In this document: positions 1 to 6,402 of the stretch, one piece after another
Numbering within the stretch: the first letter of the stretch is position 1
Layout of the letters: every line of letters starts with the position of its first letter
NCBI GenBank assembly: GCA_937872275.1
Contig: CALMSE010000182.1
Span: 1 to 11,274, forward strand
DNA: 11,274 nt
Direction of reading: 5' to 3'
Source: an uncultured Leucobacter sp.
Lineage (GTDB): Bacteria > Actinomycetota > Actinomycetes > Actinomycetales > Microbacteriaceae
The notes under the pieces: generated by a model
What the model saw: the letters and a program-made list of their open reading frames with translations, nothing else
The model's database searches: none
Told to the model about the DNA's origin: nothing
Translations under genes and position numbers: made by a program

Positions 1-457
1 CGACGACGCCGAGCTGCGTGACGGCGTTCGGGCGCTGCAGGTCGCAGGCGACGAGGAGCGGCGTATGGCCCTGATCCTTCAACCACTTCGCGAGCTTGCC
101 CGCGAGCGTCGTCTTGCCCGCGCCCTGGAGGCCCGCGAGCATGATGACGGTCGGCGGGGTCTTCGCGAACTCGAGGCGGCGCTGCTCGCCGCCGAGGATC
201 GCGATGAGCTCCTCGTTGACGATCTGCACGACCTGCTGCGCCGGGTTCAGCGCCTTGTTGACCTCGTCGCCGAGGGCGCGCTCGCGCACCCTGCCGGTGA
301 AGTCCTTGACGACCTCGAGCGCGACGTCGGCCTCGAGCAGCGCGCGGCGGATCTCTCGGACCGTGCCGTCGACGTCGGCAGCGGTGAGCTTGCCCTTCGT
401 GCGGAGATTCCTGAAGGTGTCGGTGAGCCGCGTGGACAGGGTGCCGAAGGTAGCCAT
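1..457 (-). CDS. ffh: Signal recognition particle GTPase Ffh (SRP54), 5' part only
   Basis: Ffh is the protein subunit of the signal recognition particle. With the SRP RNA it binds signal sequences emerging from the ribosome and delivers the complex to FtsY at the membrane. Only the first 152 residues are present; the gene runs off the left edge. The N-terminal four-helix N domain covers about residues 1-88. The GTPase P-loop GLQGAGKTT lies at about 109-117, followed by DLQRPNA at about 139-145, the G2 region of SRP GTPases. The rest of the G domain and the methionine-rich M domain lie outside the window. The ATG at 457 gives the family's usual N-terminus (MATFGTLSTRLT) and sits a few bases after a weak GAGAG ribosome site. 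The preceding small gene ends 7 bases upstream, so the two are probably co-transcribed with ftsY. Identification is firm from the motifs and the neighbouring ftsY. Confidence 0.96.
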   Translation of the reverse strand, partial: MATFGTLSTRLTDTFRNLRTKGKLTAADVDGTVREIRRALLEADVALEVVKDFTGRVRERALGDEVNKALNPAQQVVQIVNEELIAILGGEQRRLEFAKTPPTVIMLAGLQGAGKTTLAGKLAKWLKDQGHTPLLVACDLQRPNAVTQLGVV

Positions 458-464
458 AGTGCTC

Positions 465-731
465 TCAGTCTACCCGGCGCCAGGCGCCGGAGTCCGGGTG
501 CGTGTTCGGCTCGACGCGCCGCCAGTGCACGGCCTCGTCCCATACGCGCACCCGCTCGGTGAGCCAGGAGGTCTCGTCGGGGCTCCAGCCCGCGATCACC
601 CTCGCGCGGCCCTCTCCGAGATCGATACCGCCGAAGCCGTCGGGAACACGGTCGCCGCCCGGACCGAAGAGCGCACGCGAACGGCCCGCGCCCGGATCCG
701 CCGCATATGCCGCGTCGAACACGGCGTTCAC
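465..731 (-). CDS. Small hypothetical protein between ftsY and ffh
   Basis: This is an 88-residue soluble protein that I do not recognise. It has no signal peptide or membrane segment and is rich in Trp, Arg, Asp and Gly. The C-terminal half (WSPDETSWLTERVRVWDEAV, then HWRRVEPNTHPD) looks like a compact folded domain with five Trp in about 36 residues. I chose the GTG at 731 because a GGGAG ribosome site lies six bases upstream and codon use becomes strongly G/C-ending from there. An in-frame ATG at 908 would give 147 residues, but its extra N-terminus is Arg/Pro-rich, uses more A/T-ending codons and lacks a convincing ribosome site. The stop lies 7 bases before ffh and the gene shares its strand with ftsY and ffh, so expression with the targeting genes is likely. 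A role in targeting is not shown. It is probably real, but its function is unknown. Confidence 0.72.
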   Translation of the reverse strand: MNAVFDAAYAADPGAGRSRALFGPGGDRVPDGFGGIDLGEGRARVIAGWSPDETSWLTERVRVWDEAVHWRRVEPNTHPDSGAWRRVD

Positions 732-787
732 CCGACGCTCCCAGGGGACGCGGCCGGGAGCCCGTCCACCGCGTGGTCGGTACCGGC

Positions 788-831
788 AGCGGGCGAGCTG
801 AGACGTCAGCTGGGCGAGGCGCTGAGACGTC
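788..831 (-). repeat. Imperfect tandem repeat in the ftsY-to-small-gene gap
   Basis: Two adjacent units share the 11-mer GCTGAGACGTC (797-807 and 821-831, plus-strand reading) and the GGGCGAG that precedes it. The units are 788-807 (20 nt) and 808-831 (24 nt); the second carries a few extra bases. Positions 796-811 also form a near-palindrome (AGCTGAGACGTCAGCT). The repeat falls in the roughly 250-base stretch between the ftsY stop and the GTG of the small gene, where I see no convincing coding sequence. It may be a local slippage duplication. No function can be assigned. Confidence 0.55.
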
Positions 832-982
832 GCGGCCGGCCGGGATGGCTCCTCTCCGAGCCCTCGCCCGCCCGGATGATGCTCAAGGGGGTCGGTCCGG
901 TGCGCCATTCGGGGGAATCGCGCATCACGGTGACGGCTGTTCTGGGGCGCGCGGGCAGCACGGCGCGCACGACGCTGCGCGG

Positions 983-1870
<888 letters not shown>

Positions 1871-1933
1871 GGATCCAGCTTAGGGGCGGATCCCGGGGCC
1901 CGGGTCGCCGCGCGCATCCCACAACGCGCATTC

Positions 1934-1950
1934 CCGTTTGATCACGAAGC
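1934..1950 (+). promoter_or_regulatory. Candidate shared liv operator, copy upstream of livH
   Basis: The sequence CCGTTTGATCACGAAGC matches the segment upstream of livK (7808-7824, minus) at 13 of 17 positions, including the unbroken 9-mer TGATCACGA. Both copies have the same orientation relative to the downstream gene. TGATCA at the centre is a palindrome. It lies about 46 bases upstream of the best -10-like hexamer for livH. A 9-base match between two regions of this size can arise by chance, so this is a hypothesis about coordinated control, not a proven site. Confidence 0.35.
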
Positions 1951-1972
1951 TGTGCACGATTCCCACATTCGA

Positions 1973-2001
1973 TTACCCAGTGGCCCGGACTCCGCTACGA
2001 T
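1973..2001 (+). promoter_or_regulatory. Possible livH promoter
   Basis: TACGAT (1996-2001) resembles a sigma70-type -10 box (four of six positions of TATAAT). TTACCC (1973-1978) lies 17 bases upstream as a poor -35. The hexamers fall in the AT-richer part of the intergenic region and would start transcription near 2008, leaving a leader of about 55 bases before the GTG. The -35 match is weak, so the exact position is uncertain. Confidence 0.3.
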
Positions 2002-2063
2002 TCAAAAGATTCATGGCGAATCCGCGAAGGCGCGGATCGCGTAGCGACCCCCACGGAGGTACC

Positions 2064-3446
2064 GTGACCCGCATAACGGCAGCACCGATTCCGGCAGCAC
2101 CGGCGAACGCCAGGCGCTCGCTCGGCCTCGCCCTCCTGCTCGCGCTCCTCGTCACCCTGTTCGGCGGCCTGTTCTCCTCGCCCGCCCACGCGGCGGAGTG
2201 CACCCCCGACCCCGGCACCGCGTGCGTGCAGGGCGTCATCAAGGAGAGCACCGGCGATCCCGCGCCCGGCGTCGAGCTCACCCTCAGCGGCGGAGGCCAG
2301 ACGCAGAGCACCGAGACCGGCAGCGACGGCCGCTGGTCGTTCACCGTCGAGGAGGCCGGCGCCTACACCGTGACGGTCGACGAGCAGTCGCTGCCGGAGG
2401 GCAACTACTTCAGGAGCGCCGGCTCGCGCGAGGTCAAGGTCGAGCTCGGTCGATCGACGAGCGCGCTGTTCCCCCTCACCGACGACCCCGACGCCGCGAG
2501 CGCGGGCGGAGGGGACGGCGACGAGGCCGGCACGAGCGGATCCGGCGGCTCGAGCGCGAACGCGTTCTCCTGGCCGCGCTTCTGGCAGCAGTTCGTCTCG
2601 GGCATCCGCATGGGCCTGCTGATCGCCCTCGCCTCGCTCGGCCTCTCCCTCATCTTCGGCACGACGGGCCTCAGCAACTTCGCCCACGGCGAGATGGTGT
2701 CGCTCGGCGGCCTCCTCGCGGCGGTGTTCATGGGCCTCACCGGCAATCTCTGGATCGCCGCCGTGCTGGCGGTGGCCGCGCTGGCGATCTTCGGCTGGGC
2801 GCAGGACAAGGTGCTCTGGAAGCCGCTGCGCAAGAAGCGGCTGAGCCTGATGCAGCTGATGATCGTCTCGATCGGCCTGTCGATCACCATGCAGTTCCTG
2901 TTCCAGTTCATCTGGGGTTCGGGCGTCGTGCGCATCGACAGCGCCACGCCGGCCACGGTCGAGTTCTTCGGCATCGTGCTGACCGTGCAGTCGCTCATCG
3001 CCATGGGCATCTCGCTCGCCGCGATCATCCTCGTGGGCCTCGGCCTCATGTACACGCGCTTCGGCCGCGCCACCCGGGCCATCAGCGACAACCCCGCGCT
3101 CGCCCGGGCCTCGGGCATCGACGTGGACCGCATCATCAACGTCGTGTGGATCGTCGGCGGAGCCATGGCCGGCCTCGCCGGCGTGTTCTTCGGGCTCGTC
3201 TTCAACGGCGTGACCTGGTTCACCGGCGGGCAGATGCTGCTGCTCTTCTTCGCCGCGGTCACCCTCGGCGGCCTCGGCACCGCGTTCGGCGCCTTCATCG
3301 GCTCGATGATCATCGGCATGATGGTCGAGCTCACCAACATCTGGCTGCCGGGCGACCTGAAGTTCGCGACGGCGCTGGCGATCCTCATCCTCATCCTGCT
3401 GATACGTCCGCAGGGCATCTTCGGCCGCAAAGAGCGGATCGGCTAG
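2064..3446 (+). CDS. livH: Branched-chain amino acid ABC permease LivH with secreted N-terminal beta-sandwich domain
   Basis: This is one of two membrane subunits of the importer. The GTG at 2064 follows GGAGG closely and gives 460 residues, against about 300 for an ordinary LivH. Residues 1-43 form a signal peptide: Arg-rich start, hydrophobic core at about 20-37, and an A-H-A cleavage motif at 41-43. Residues 56-138 look like a carboxypeptidase-regulatory-type (transthyretin-like) beta-sandwich, with GVIKESTGDPAPGVELTLSG, a GSDGRWSF turn and AGAYTVTV. Cys46 and Cys54 could form a disulfide. A Gly/Ser/Asp linker (139-166) leads to the permease from about 170, with LSNFAHGEMVSLGG and the ATPase-contacting loop FGRATRAISDNPALARASGI (333-352). 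The C-terminus (RPQGIFGRKERIG) is typical of LivH. The fused domain would face outside, where LivK docks; that role is inferred. UrtB of urea transporters also has an N-terminal extension, but the partner genes here are Liv-like. The 502-residue upstream extension is unlikely. Confidence 0.93.
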   Translation: MTRITAAPIPAAPANARRSLGLALLLALLVTLFGGLFSSPAHAAECTPDPGTACVQGVIKESTGDPAPGVELTLSGGGQTQSTETGSDGRWSFTVEEAGAYTVTVDEQSLPEGNYFRSAGSREVKVELGRSTSALFPLTDDPDAASAGGGDGDEAGTSGSGGSSANAFSWPRFWQQFVSGIRMGLLIALASLGLSLIFGTTGLSNFAHGEMVSLGGLLAAVFMGLTGNLWIAAVLAVAALAIFGWAQDKVLWKPLRKKRLSLMQLMIVSIGLSITMQFLFQFIWGSGVVRIDSATPATVEFFGIVLTVQSLIAMGISLAAIILVGLGLMYTRFGRATRAISDNPALARASGIDVDRIINVVWIVGGAMAGLAGVFFGLVFNGVTWFTGGQMLLLFFAAVTLGGLGTAFGAFIGSMIIGMMVELTNIWLPGDLKFATALAILILILLIRPQGIFGRKERIG

Positions 3447-3455
3447 GAGCGCATC

Positions 3456-4445
3456 ATGGATTTCTGGACCGGACTTCTCACGAGCATCCTGCAGACGGCG
3501 ATCTCGCCGACCACGGCGGCCTTCGTGCTCGCCGCCATCGGCCTCAACATCCACTTCGGTTTCACCGGCCTGATGAACATGGGCCAGGCGGGCTTCATGC
3601 TCGTCGGCGCCTACGGCTTCGGCGTCTCGGTGTCGTTCTTCGGACTGGGATTCTGGCCGGCGCTCGCCGTCGCCATCCTCTGCGCGGTGGTCTTCGCGCT
3701 GATCCTCGGCATCCCGACGCTGAAGCTGCGCGGCGACTACCTGGCCATCGTCACGATCGCGGCGGCCGAGATCATCCGCATGATCCTGCGCATGGCCATG
3801 CTGACCGATGTGACCGGCGGGCCCGCGGGCCTGCACAGCACGAAATACGCGTACGTCTTCGCCGAGCTGTCGCCCCTGCCCGAGGGGCGCACCGACATCC
3901 TCGGACTCGACTACGCGAACACCGGCGGCAACGACTGGTGGATCCGCATCGTCGCCTGGGCCCTCGTCGCCCTCTTCATCCTCATCACCTGGGCGCTCGT
4001 GCGCAGCCCGTGGGGCCGCGTGCTCAAGGGCATCCGCGAGGACGAGGACGCCGTGCGCAGCCTCGGCAAGAGCTCGTACGCGTACAAGATGCAGGCGCTG
4101 ATCCTCGGCGGCGTGATGGGCGCGATCGGCGGCATCGTGATGACGATGCCCTCGGCGATGCAGCCCGACGGCATGGCCCGTCCCATGACGTTCAACCTCT
4201 GGATGATCATGCTGCTCGGCGGCGCCGCGACCATCTTCGGCCCGCTGCTCGGCACGCTCATCTTCTTCGTCGTGCGCCTGCTGCTCACCACGATCGCCGG
4301 CGAGTTCGTGCCGAGCAACCTGCTGAGCCCCAGCCAGACCGAGCAGCTCGCGTGGGTGCTCGTCGGCGTCTCGCTCATGCTGCTCGTGATCTTCAGGCCA
4401 CAGGGCATACTCGGGAACAAGAAGGAGCTGTCGTTCAATGTCTGA
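3456..4445 (+). CDS. livM: Branched-chain amino acid ABC permease LivM
   Basis: This is the second membrane subunit, pairing with LivH to form the translocation channel. The 329 residues are highly hydrophobic with about eight or more membrane segments. The early motif IHFGFTGLMNMGQAGFMLVG (32-51) and LRGDYLAIVTIAAAEIIR (91-108) are characteristic of LivM. The cytoplasmic coupling loop is SPWGRVLKGIREDEDAVRSL (184-203). A polar extracytoplasmic stretch at about 117-160 is expected in the family. The ATG at 3456 follows TAGGAG, formed partly by the livH stop codon, with 9 bases between the genes. The 3' end overlaps livG by 8 bases, so translation is probably coupled. The length fits the usual 300-430 range, without the N-terminal extension of the E. 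coli protein. Confidence 0.95.
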   Translation: MDFWTGLLTSILQTAISPTTAAFVLAAIGLNIHFGFTGLMNMGQAGFMLVGAYGFGVSVSFFGLGFWPALAVAILCAVVFALILGIPTLKLRGDYLAIVTIAAAEIIRMILRMAMLTDVTGGPAGLHSTKYAYVFAELSPLPEGRTDILGLDYANTGGNDWWIRIVAWALVALFILITWALVRSPWGRVLKGIREDEDAVRSLGKSSYAYKMQALILGGVMGAIGGIVMTMPSAMQPDGMARPMTFNLWMIMLLGGAATIFGPLLGTLIFFVVRLLLTTIAGEFVPSNLLSPSQTEQLAWVLVGVSLMLLVIFRPQGILGNKKELSFNV

Positions 4446-5442
4446 TCAGACGACGTCGACGACACCGTCGACCGCACGCGATGACTACCCCTACGACCGC
4501 GAGGCCCTGCGCGCGCGGCTGCGCGAGCTGGAGCAGGTGCCCGGCGTCTCGAAGCCCGACCCGATCCTGTCGGTCGACAGCATGATCCGCCGCTTCGGCG
4601 GCATGACCGCGGTGAACGTCGAGCATCTCGAGGTGCAGCGCGGCGCGATCACCGCGCTGATCGGGCCGAACGGCGCGGGCAAGACGACCTTCTTCAACCT
4701 CATCACGGGCTTCGATCAGCCCTCGAACGCGAAGCGCCTCATCGGCGGCGGCGACGCGCGATGGGCCTTCAACGGGAAGACGCTCAACCGCACCGGGGCC
4801 TCCCAGGCCGCACGCCTGGGCATGGTGCGCACCTTCCAGCTGACCAAGGCGCTCAGTCGCATGACGGTGCTCGACAACATGCTCATCGGCGCGTCGAACC
4901 AGCCCGGCGAGAACCTCTTCGTCGGCCTCATCCACCCGCTCTGGAAGAAGCGCGAGCGCGAGAACATCGAGCGCGCCGAGGAGCTGTTGGCCCGGTTCAA
5001 GCTGGACGCCAAGAAGGACGACATGGCGGGCGACCTCTCGGGCGGCCAGAAGAAGCTGCTCGAAATGGCGCGGGCCCTCATGTCGGATCCCCCGATGATC
5101 ATGCTCGACGAGCCGATGGCTGGGGTGAACCCGGCTTTGACCCAGAGCCTGCTCGACCACATCCAGGCGCTGCGCGACGAGGGCACCACGGTGCTCTTCG
5201 TCGAGCACGACATGCACATGGTGCGCCACATCAGCGACTGGGTCGTGGTGATGGCTCAGGGCGAGATCATCGCCGAGGGCGTGCCCGAGAACGTCATGAC
5301 CAGTCAGGCCGTGGTCGACGCCTACCTCGGCGCGCACCACGACCGCGACCTGGGCGACGACGACGTGCTGAACACCGACATGATCCAGGCGATCGCCGAG
5401 CAAGTGCAGGAAGAGGTCGAGGAAGAGGAGGAGGCGCGATGA
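4438..5442 (+). CDS. livG: Branched-chain amino acid ABC ATPase LivG, with N- and C-terminal extensions
   Basis: This cytoplasmic ATPase powers the LivHM channel together with LivF. Motifs in order are Walker A GPNGAGKTT (76-84), Q-loop Gln134 (RTFQL), signature LSGGQ (200-204), Walker B MIMLDEP (220-226, catalytic Glu225), AGVNP (228-232, typical of LivG) and H-loop His257. All catalytic residues are present. At 334 residues it is longer than the usual 250-260. A charged N-terminal extension of about 41 residues, with an Arg/Glu-rich helix (21-33), precedes the domain. An acidic tail (303-334) ends in a run of Glu. The ATG at 4438 lies inside the end of livM, ten bases after AAGGAG. The stop overlaps the livF start (ATGA), and the Glu-codon run supplies the purine-rich ribosome site for livF. 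The extensions are not part of the catalytic core and their role is unknown. Confidence 0.95.
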   Translation: MSDQTTSTTPSTARDDYPYDREALRARLRELEQVPGVSKPDPILSVDSMIRRFGGMTAVNVEHLEVQRGAITALIGPNGAGKTTFFNLITGFDQPSNAKRLIGGGDARWAFNGKTLNRTGASQAARLGMVRTFQLTKALSRMTVLDNMLIGASNQPGENLFVGLIHPLWKKRERENIERAEELLARFKLDAKKDDMAGDLSGGQKKLLEMARALMSDPPMIMLDEPMAGVNPALTQSLLDHIQALRDEGTTVLFVEHDMHMVRHISDWVVVMAQGEIIAEGVPENVMTSQAVVDAYLGAHHDRDLGDDDVLNTDMIQAIAEQVQEEVEEEEEAR

Positions 5443-6227
5443 GCGAACACGAGCCCCGCGAGACGGTGCAGCGCGAGCCCCGCCCGGTGGTGAAGGCCGA
5501 CAACATCACCGCGGGCTACCTCCCCGGCATCAACATCCTGAACGGCTGCACGCTCGACGCCTACGAGGGCGAGCTGATCGGCATCATCGGGCCGAACGGC
5601 GCCGGCAAGTCGACACTGCTGAAGGCGCTCTTCGGCCTCGTGAGCATCCGCGACGGCGCGGTCACGCTCGACGGCGAGGACGTGACGAACGCCCCCACCG
5701 ACCAGCTCGTGCGCAAGGGCGTCGGCTTCGTGCCGCAGACCAACAACGTGTTCCCCTCGCTCTCGATCGAGGAGAACCTGCAGATGGGCCTGTTCCTGAA
5801 GCCGAAGGAGTTTGCGAGCCGCATCGAGAAGATGTGGGAGCTGTTCCCGATGCTGGCGGATCGCCGCAAGCAGCGCGCCGGCTCGCTCTCGGGCGGCGAG
5901 CGGCAGTCCGTGGCGATGGCGCGTGCGCTGATGATGGATCCGAAGGTGCTGCTGCTGGACGAGCCGAGCGCCGGCCTCTCCCCCGTGCGTCAGGACGAGA
6001 CCTTCATCCGCACCCGGCAGATCAACAAGACCGGGGTCACCATCGTCATGGTCGAGCAGAACGCCCGTCGCTGCCTGCAGATCTGCGATCGCGCCTACGT
6101 GCTCGATCAGGGTCGGAACGCCTACGACGGCCCCGGTCGCGAGCTGGCGAACGACCCGAAGGTCATCGAGCTCTACCTGGGCACCCTCGCCGCGGACGTC
6201 GAGAAGAAGGCCGCCGCGGCGGAGTAA
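5439..6227 (+). CDS. livF: Branched-chain amino acid ABC ATPase LivF
   Basis: This is the second ATPase of the importer, expected to form a heterodimer with LivG below LivHM. It has 262 residues, slightly above the family's usual 235-245 because of a polar N-terminus and an Ala/Lys-rich end. Walker A is GPNGAGKST (51-59), the Q-loop Gln is Gln100, the signature is LSGGE (150-154) and Walker B is VLLLDEP (170-176, catalytic Glu175). The H-loop position reads MVEQNARR with Gln207 instead of His. The VEQNA form is usual for LivF, so this is not a defect. I chose the ATG at 5439, which overlaps the livG stop as ATGA directly after a GAGGAGGAGG purine run. A much longer upstream frame is only the shadow of livG. 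The gene ends the operon and is followed by a strong hairpin at 6265. Confidence 0.95.
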   Translation: MSEHEPRETVQREPRPVVKADNITAGYLPGINILNGCTLDAYEGELIGIIGPNGAGKSTLLKALFGLVSIRDGAVTLDGEDVTNAPTDQLVRKGVGFVPQTNNVFPSLSIEENLQMGLFLKPKEFASRIEKMWELFPMLADRRKQRAGSLSGGERQSVAMARALMMDPKVLLLDEPSAGLSPVRQDETFIRTRQINKTGVTIVMVEQNARRCLQICDRAYVLDQGRNAYDGPGRELANDPKVIELYLGTLAADVEKKAAAAE

Positions 6228-6264
6228 CCCGCGTCGCGGCTCTCGGCCCCGGCGCCGCCGGGCG

Positions 6265-6325
6265 AAATGCGCCGGAGAATCCTGTTCCCAGAGCCTGGGA
6301 GGCCGATTCTCCGGCGCATTTTCCG
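6265..6325 (+). terminator. Rho-independent-type terminator of the livHMGF operon
   Basis: A perfect 17-base inverted repeat (arms 6265-6281 and 6305-6321) encloses a 23-base loop that itself contains a small CCCAG...CTGGG stem. On the plus strand the right arm runs into TTTTCC (6319-6324). It lies 37 bases after the livF stop. The strong stem and the U-run on the plus transcript fit termination of livHMGF. With only three U on the opposite strand, it is a weaker terminator for livK. Confidence 0.85.
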
Positions 6326-6345
6326 TCGATCCGTCGGGCGGACGA

Positions 6346-6385
6346 GGAAACGGGGCCGGCCTCCGAAGAGGCCGACCCCGTTTCC
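6346..6385 (-). terminator. Terminator of livK with a cUUCGg tetraloop
   Basis: Arms at 6346-6363 and 6368-6385 pair over 18 bases around a 4-base loop. Read on the minus strand the loop is TTCG closed by a C-G pair, the very stable cUUCGg tetraloop, and the single imperfect position becomes a G-U wobble. On the plus strand the loop is CGAA and that position is a C-A mismatch. The hairpin therefore suits livK transcripts. It begins 18 bases after the livK stop. No U-run follows on the minus strand. Confidence 0.78.
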
Positions 6386-6402
6386 CTCGGGGAGCGCGAT
6401 CC

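Larger units (their letters stand above)
1871..2063. other. Divergent intergenic region, ftsY / livH
   Basis: This 193-base spacer separates the start codons of ftsY (minus) and livH (plus). The part nearest ftsY is very GC-rich, with two GGATCC sites (1871-1876 and 1888-1893) and a CCCGGG-rich palindrome. The middle (about 1930-2015) is clearly more AT-rich and should hold the livH promoter. An open frame extends livH upstream to about 1938, but it has no ribosome site. I could not identify a convincing ftsY promoter; TAAGCT near 1877-1882 (minus) is the only -10-like hexamer close to its start. Confidence 0.7.

Noticed and set aside
1871..1905. GGATCC repeats and a CCCGGG palindrome before ftsY as an operator
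   Set aside because: Short GC palindromes are expected here, the elements are not evenly arranged, and there is no second copy elsewhere in the window.
1938..2063. Longer LivH starting near 1938
   Set aside because: The added residues have no ribosome site, would bury the signal peptide and would overlap the likely promoter region. The GTG at 2064 follows GGAGG and yields a proper signal peptide.
1995..3836. Open frame of 613 codons on the minus strand across livH and livM
   Set aside because: It is antisense to clear membrane-protein genes, and its translation is low-complexity His/Asp/Glu/Arg-rich text typical of a shadow frame in GC-rich DNA.
2198..4585. Open frame of 795 codons on the plus strand across livH, livM and the start of livG
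   Set aside because: It is an Arg/His/Pro-rich out-of-frame reading of three real genes, with no recognisable domain and no ribosome site.
6052..6066. Missing H-loop histidine in LivF as a sign of an inactive ATPase
   Set aside because: The VEQNA form with Gln is normal for LivF proteins, and the Walker A, Walker B and signature motifs are intact.
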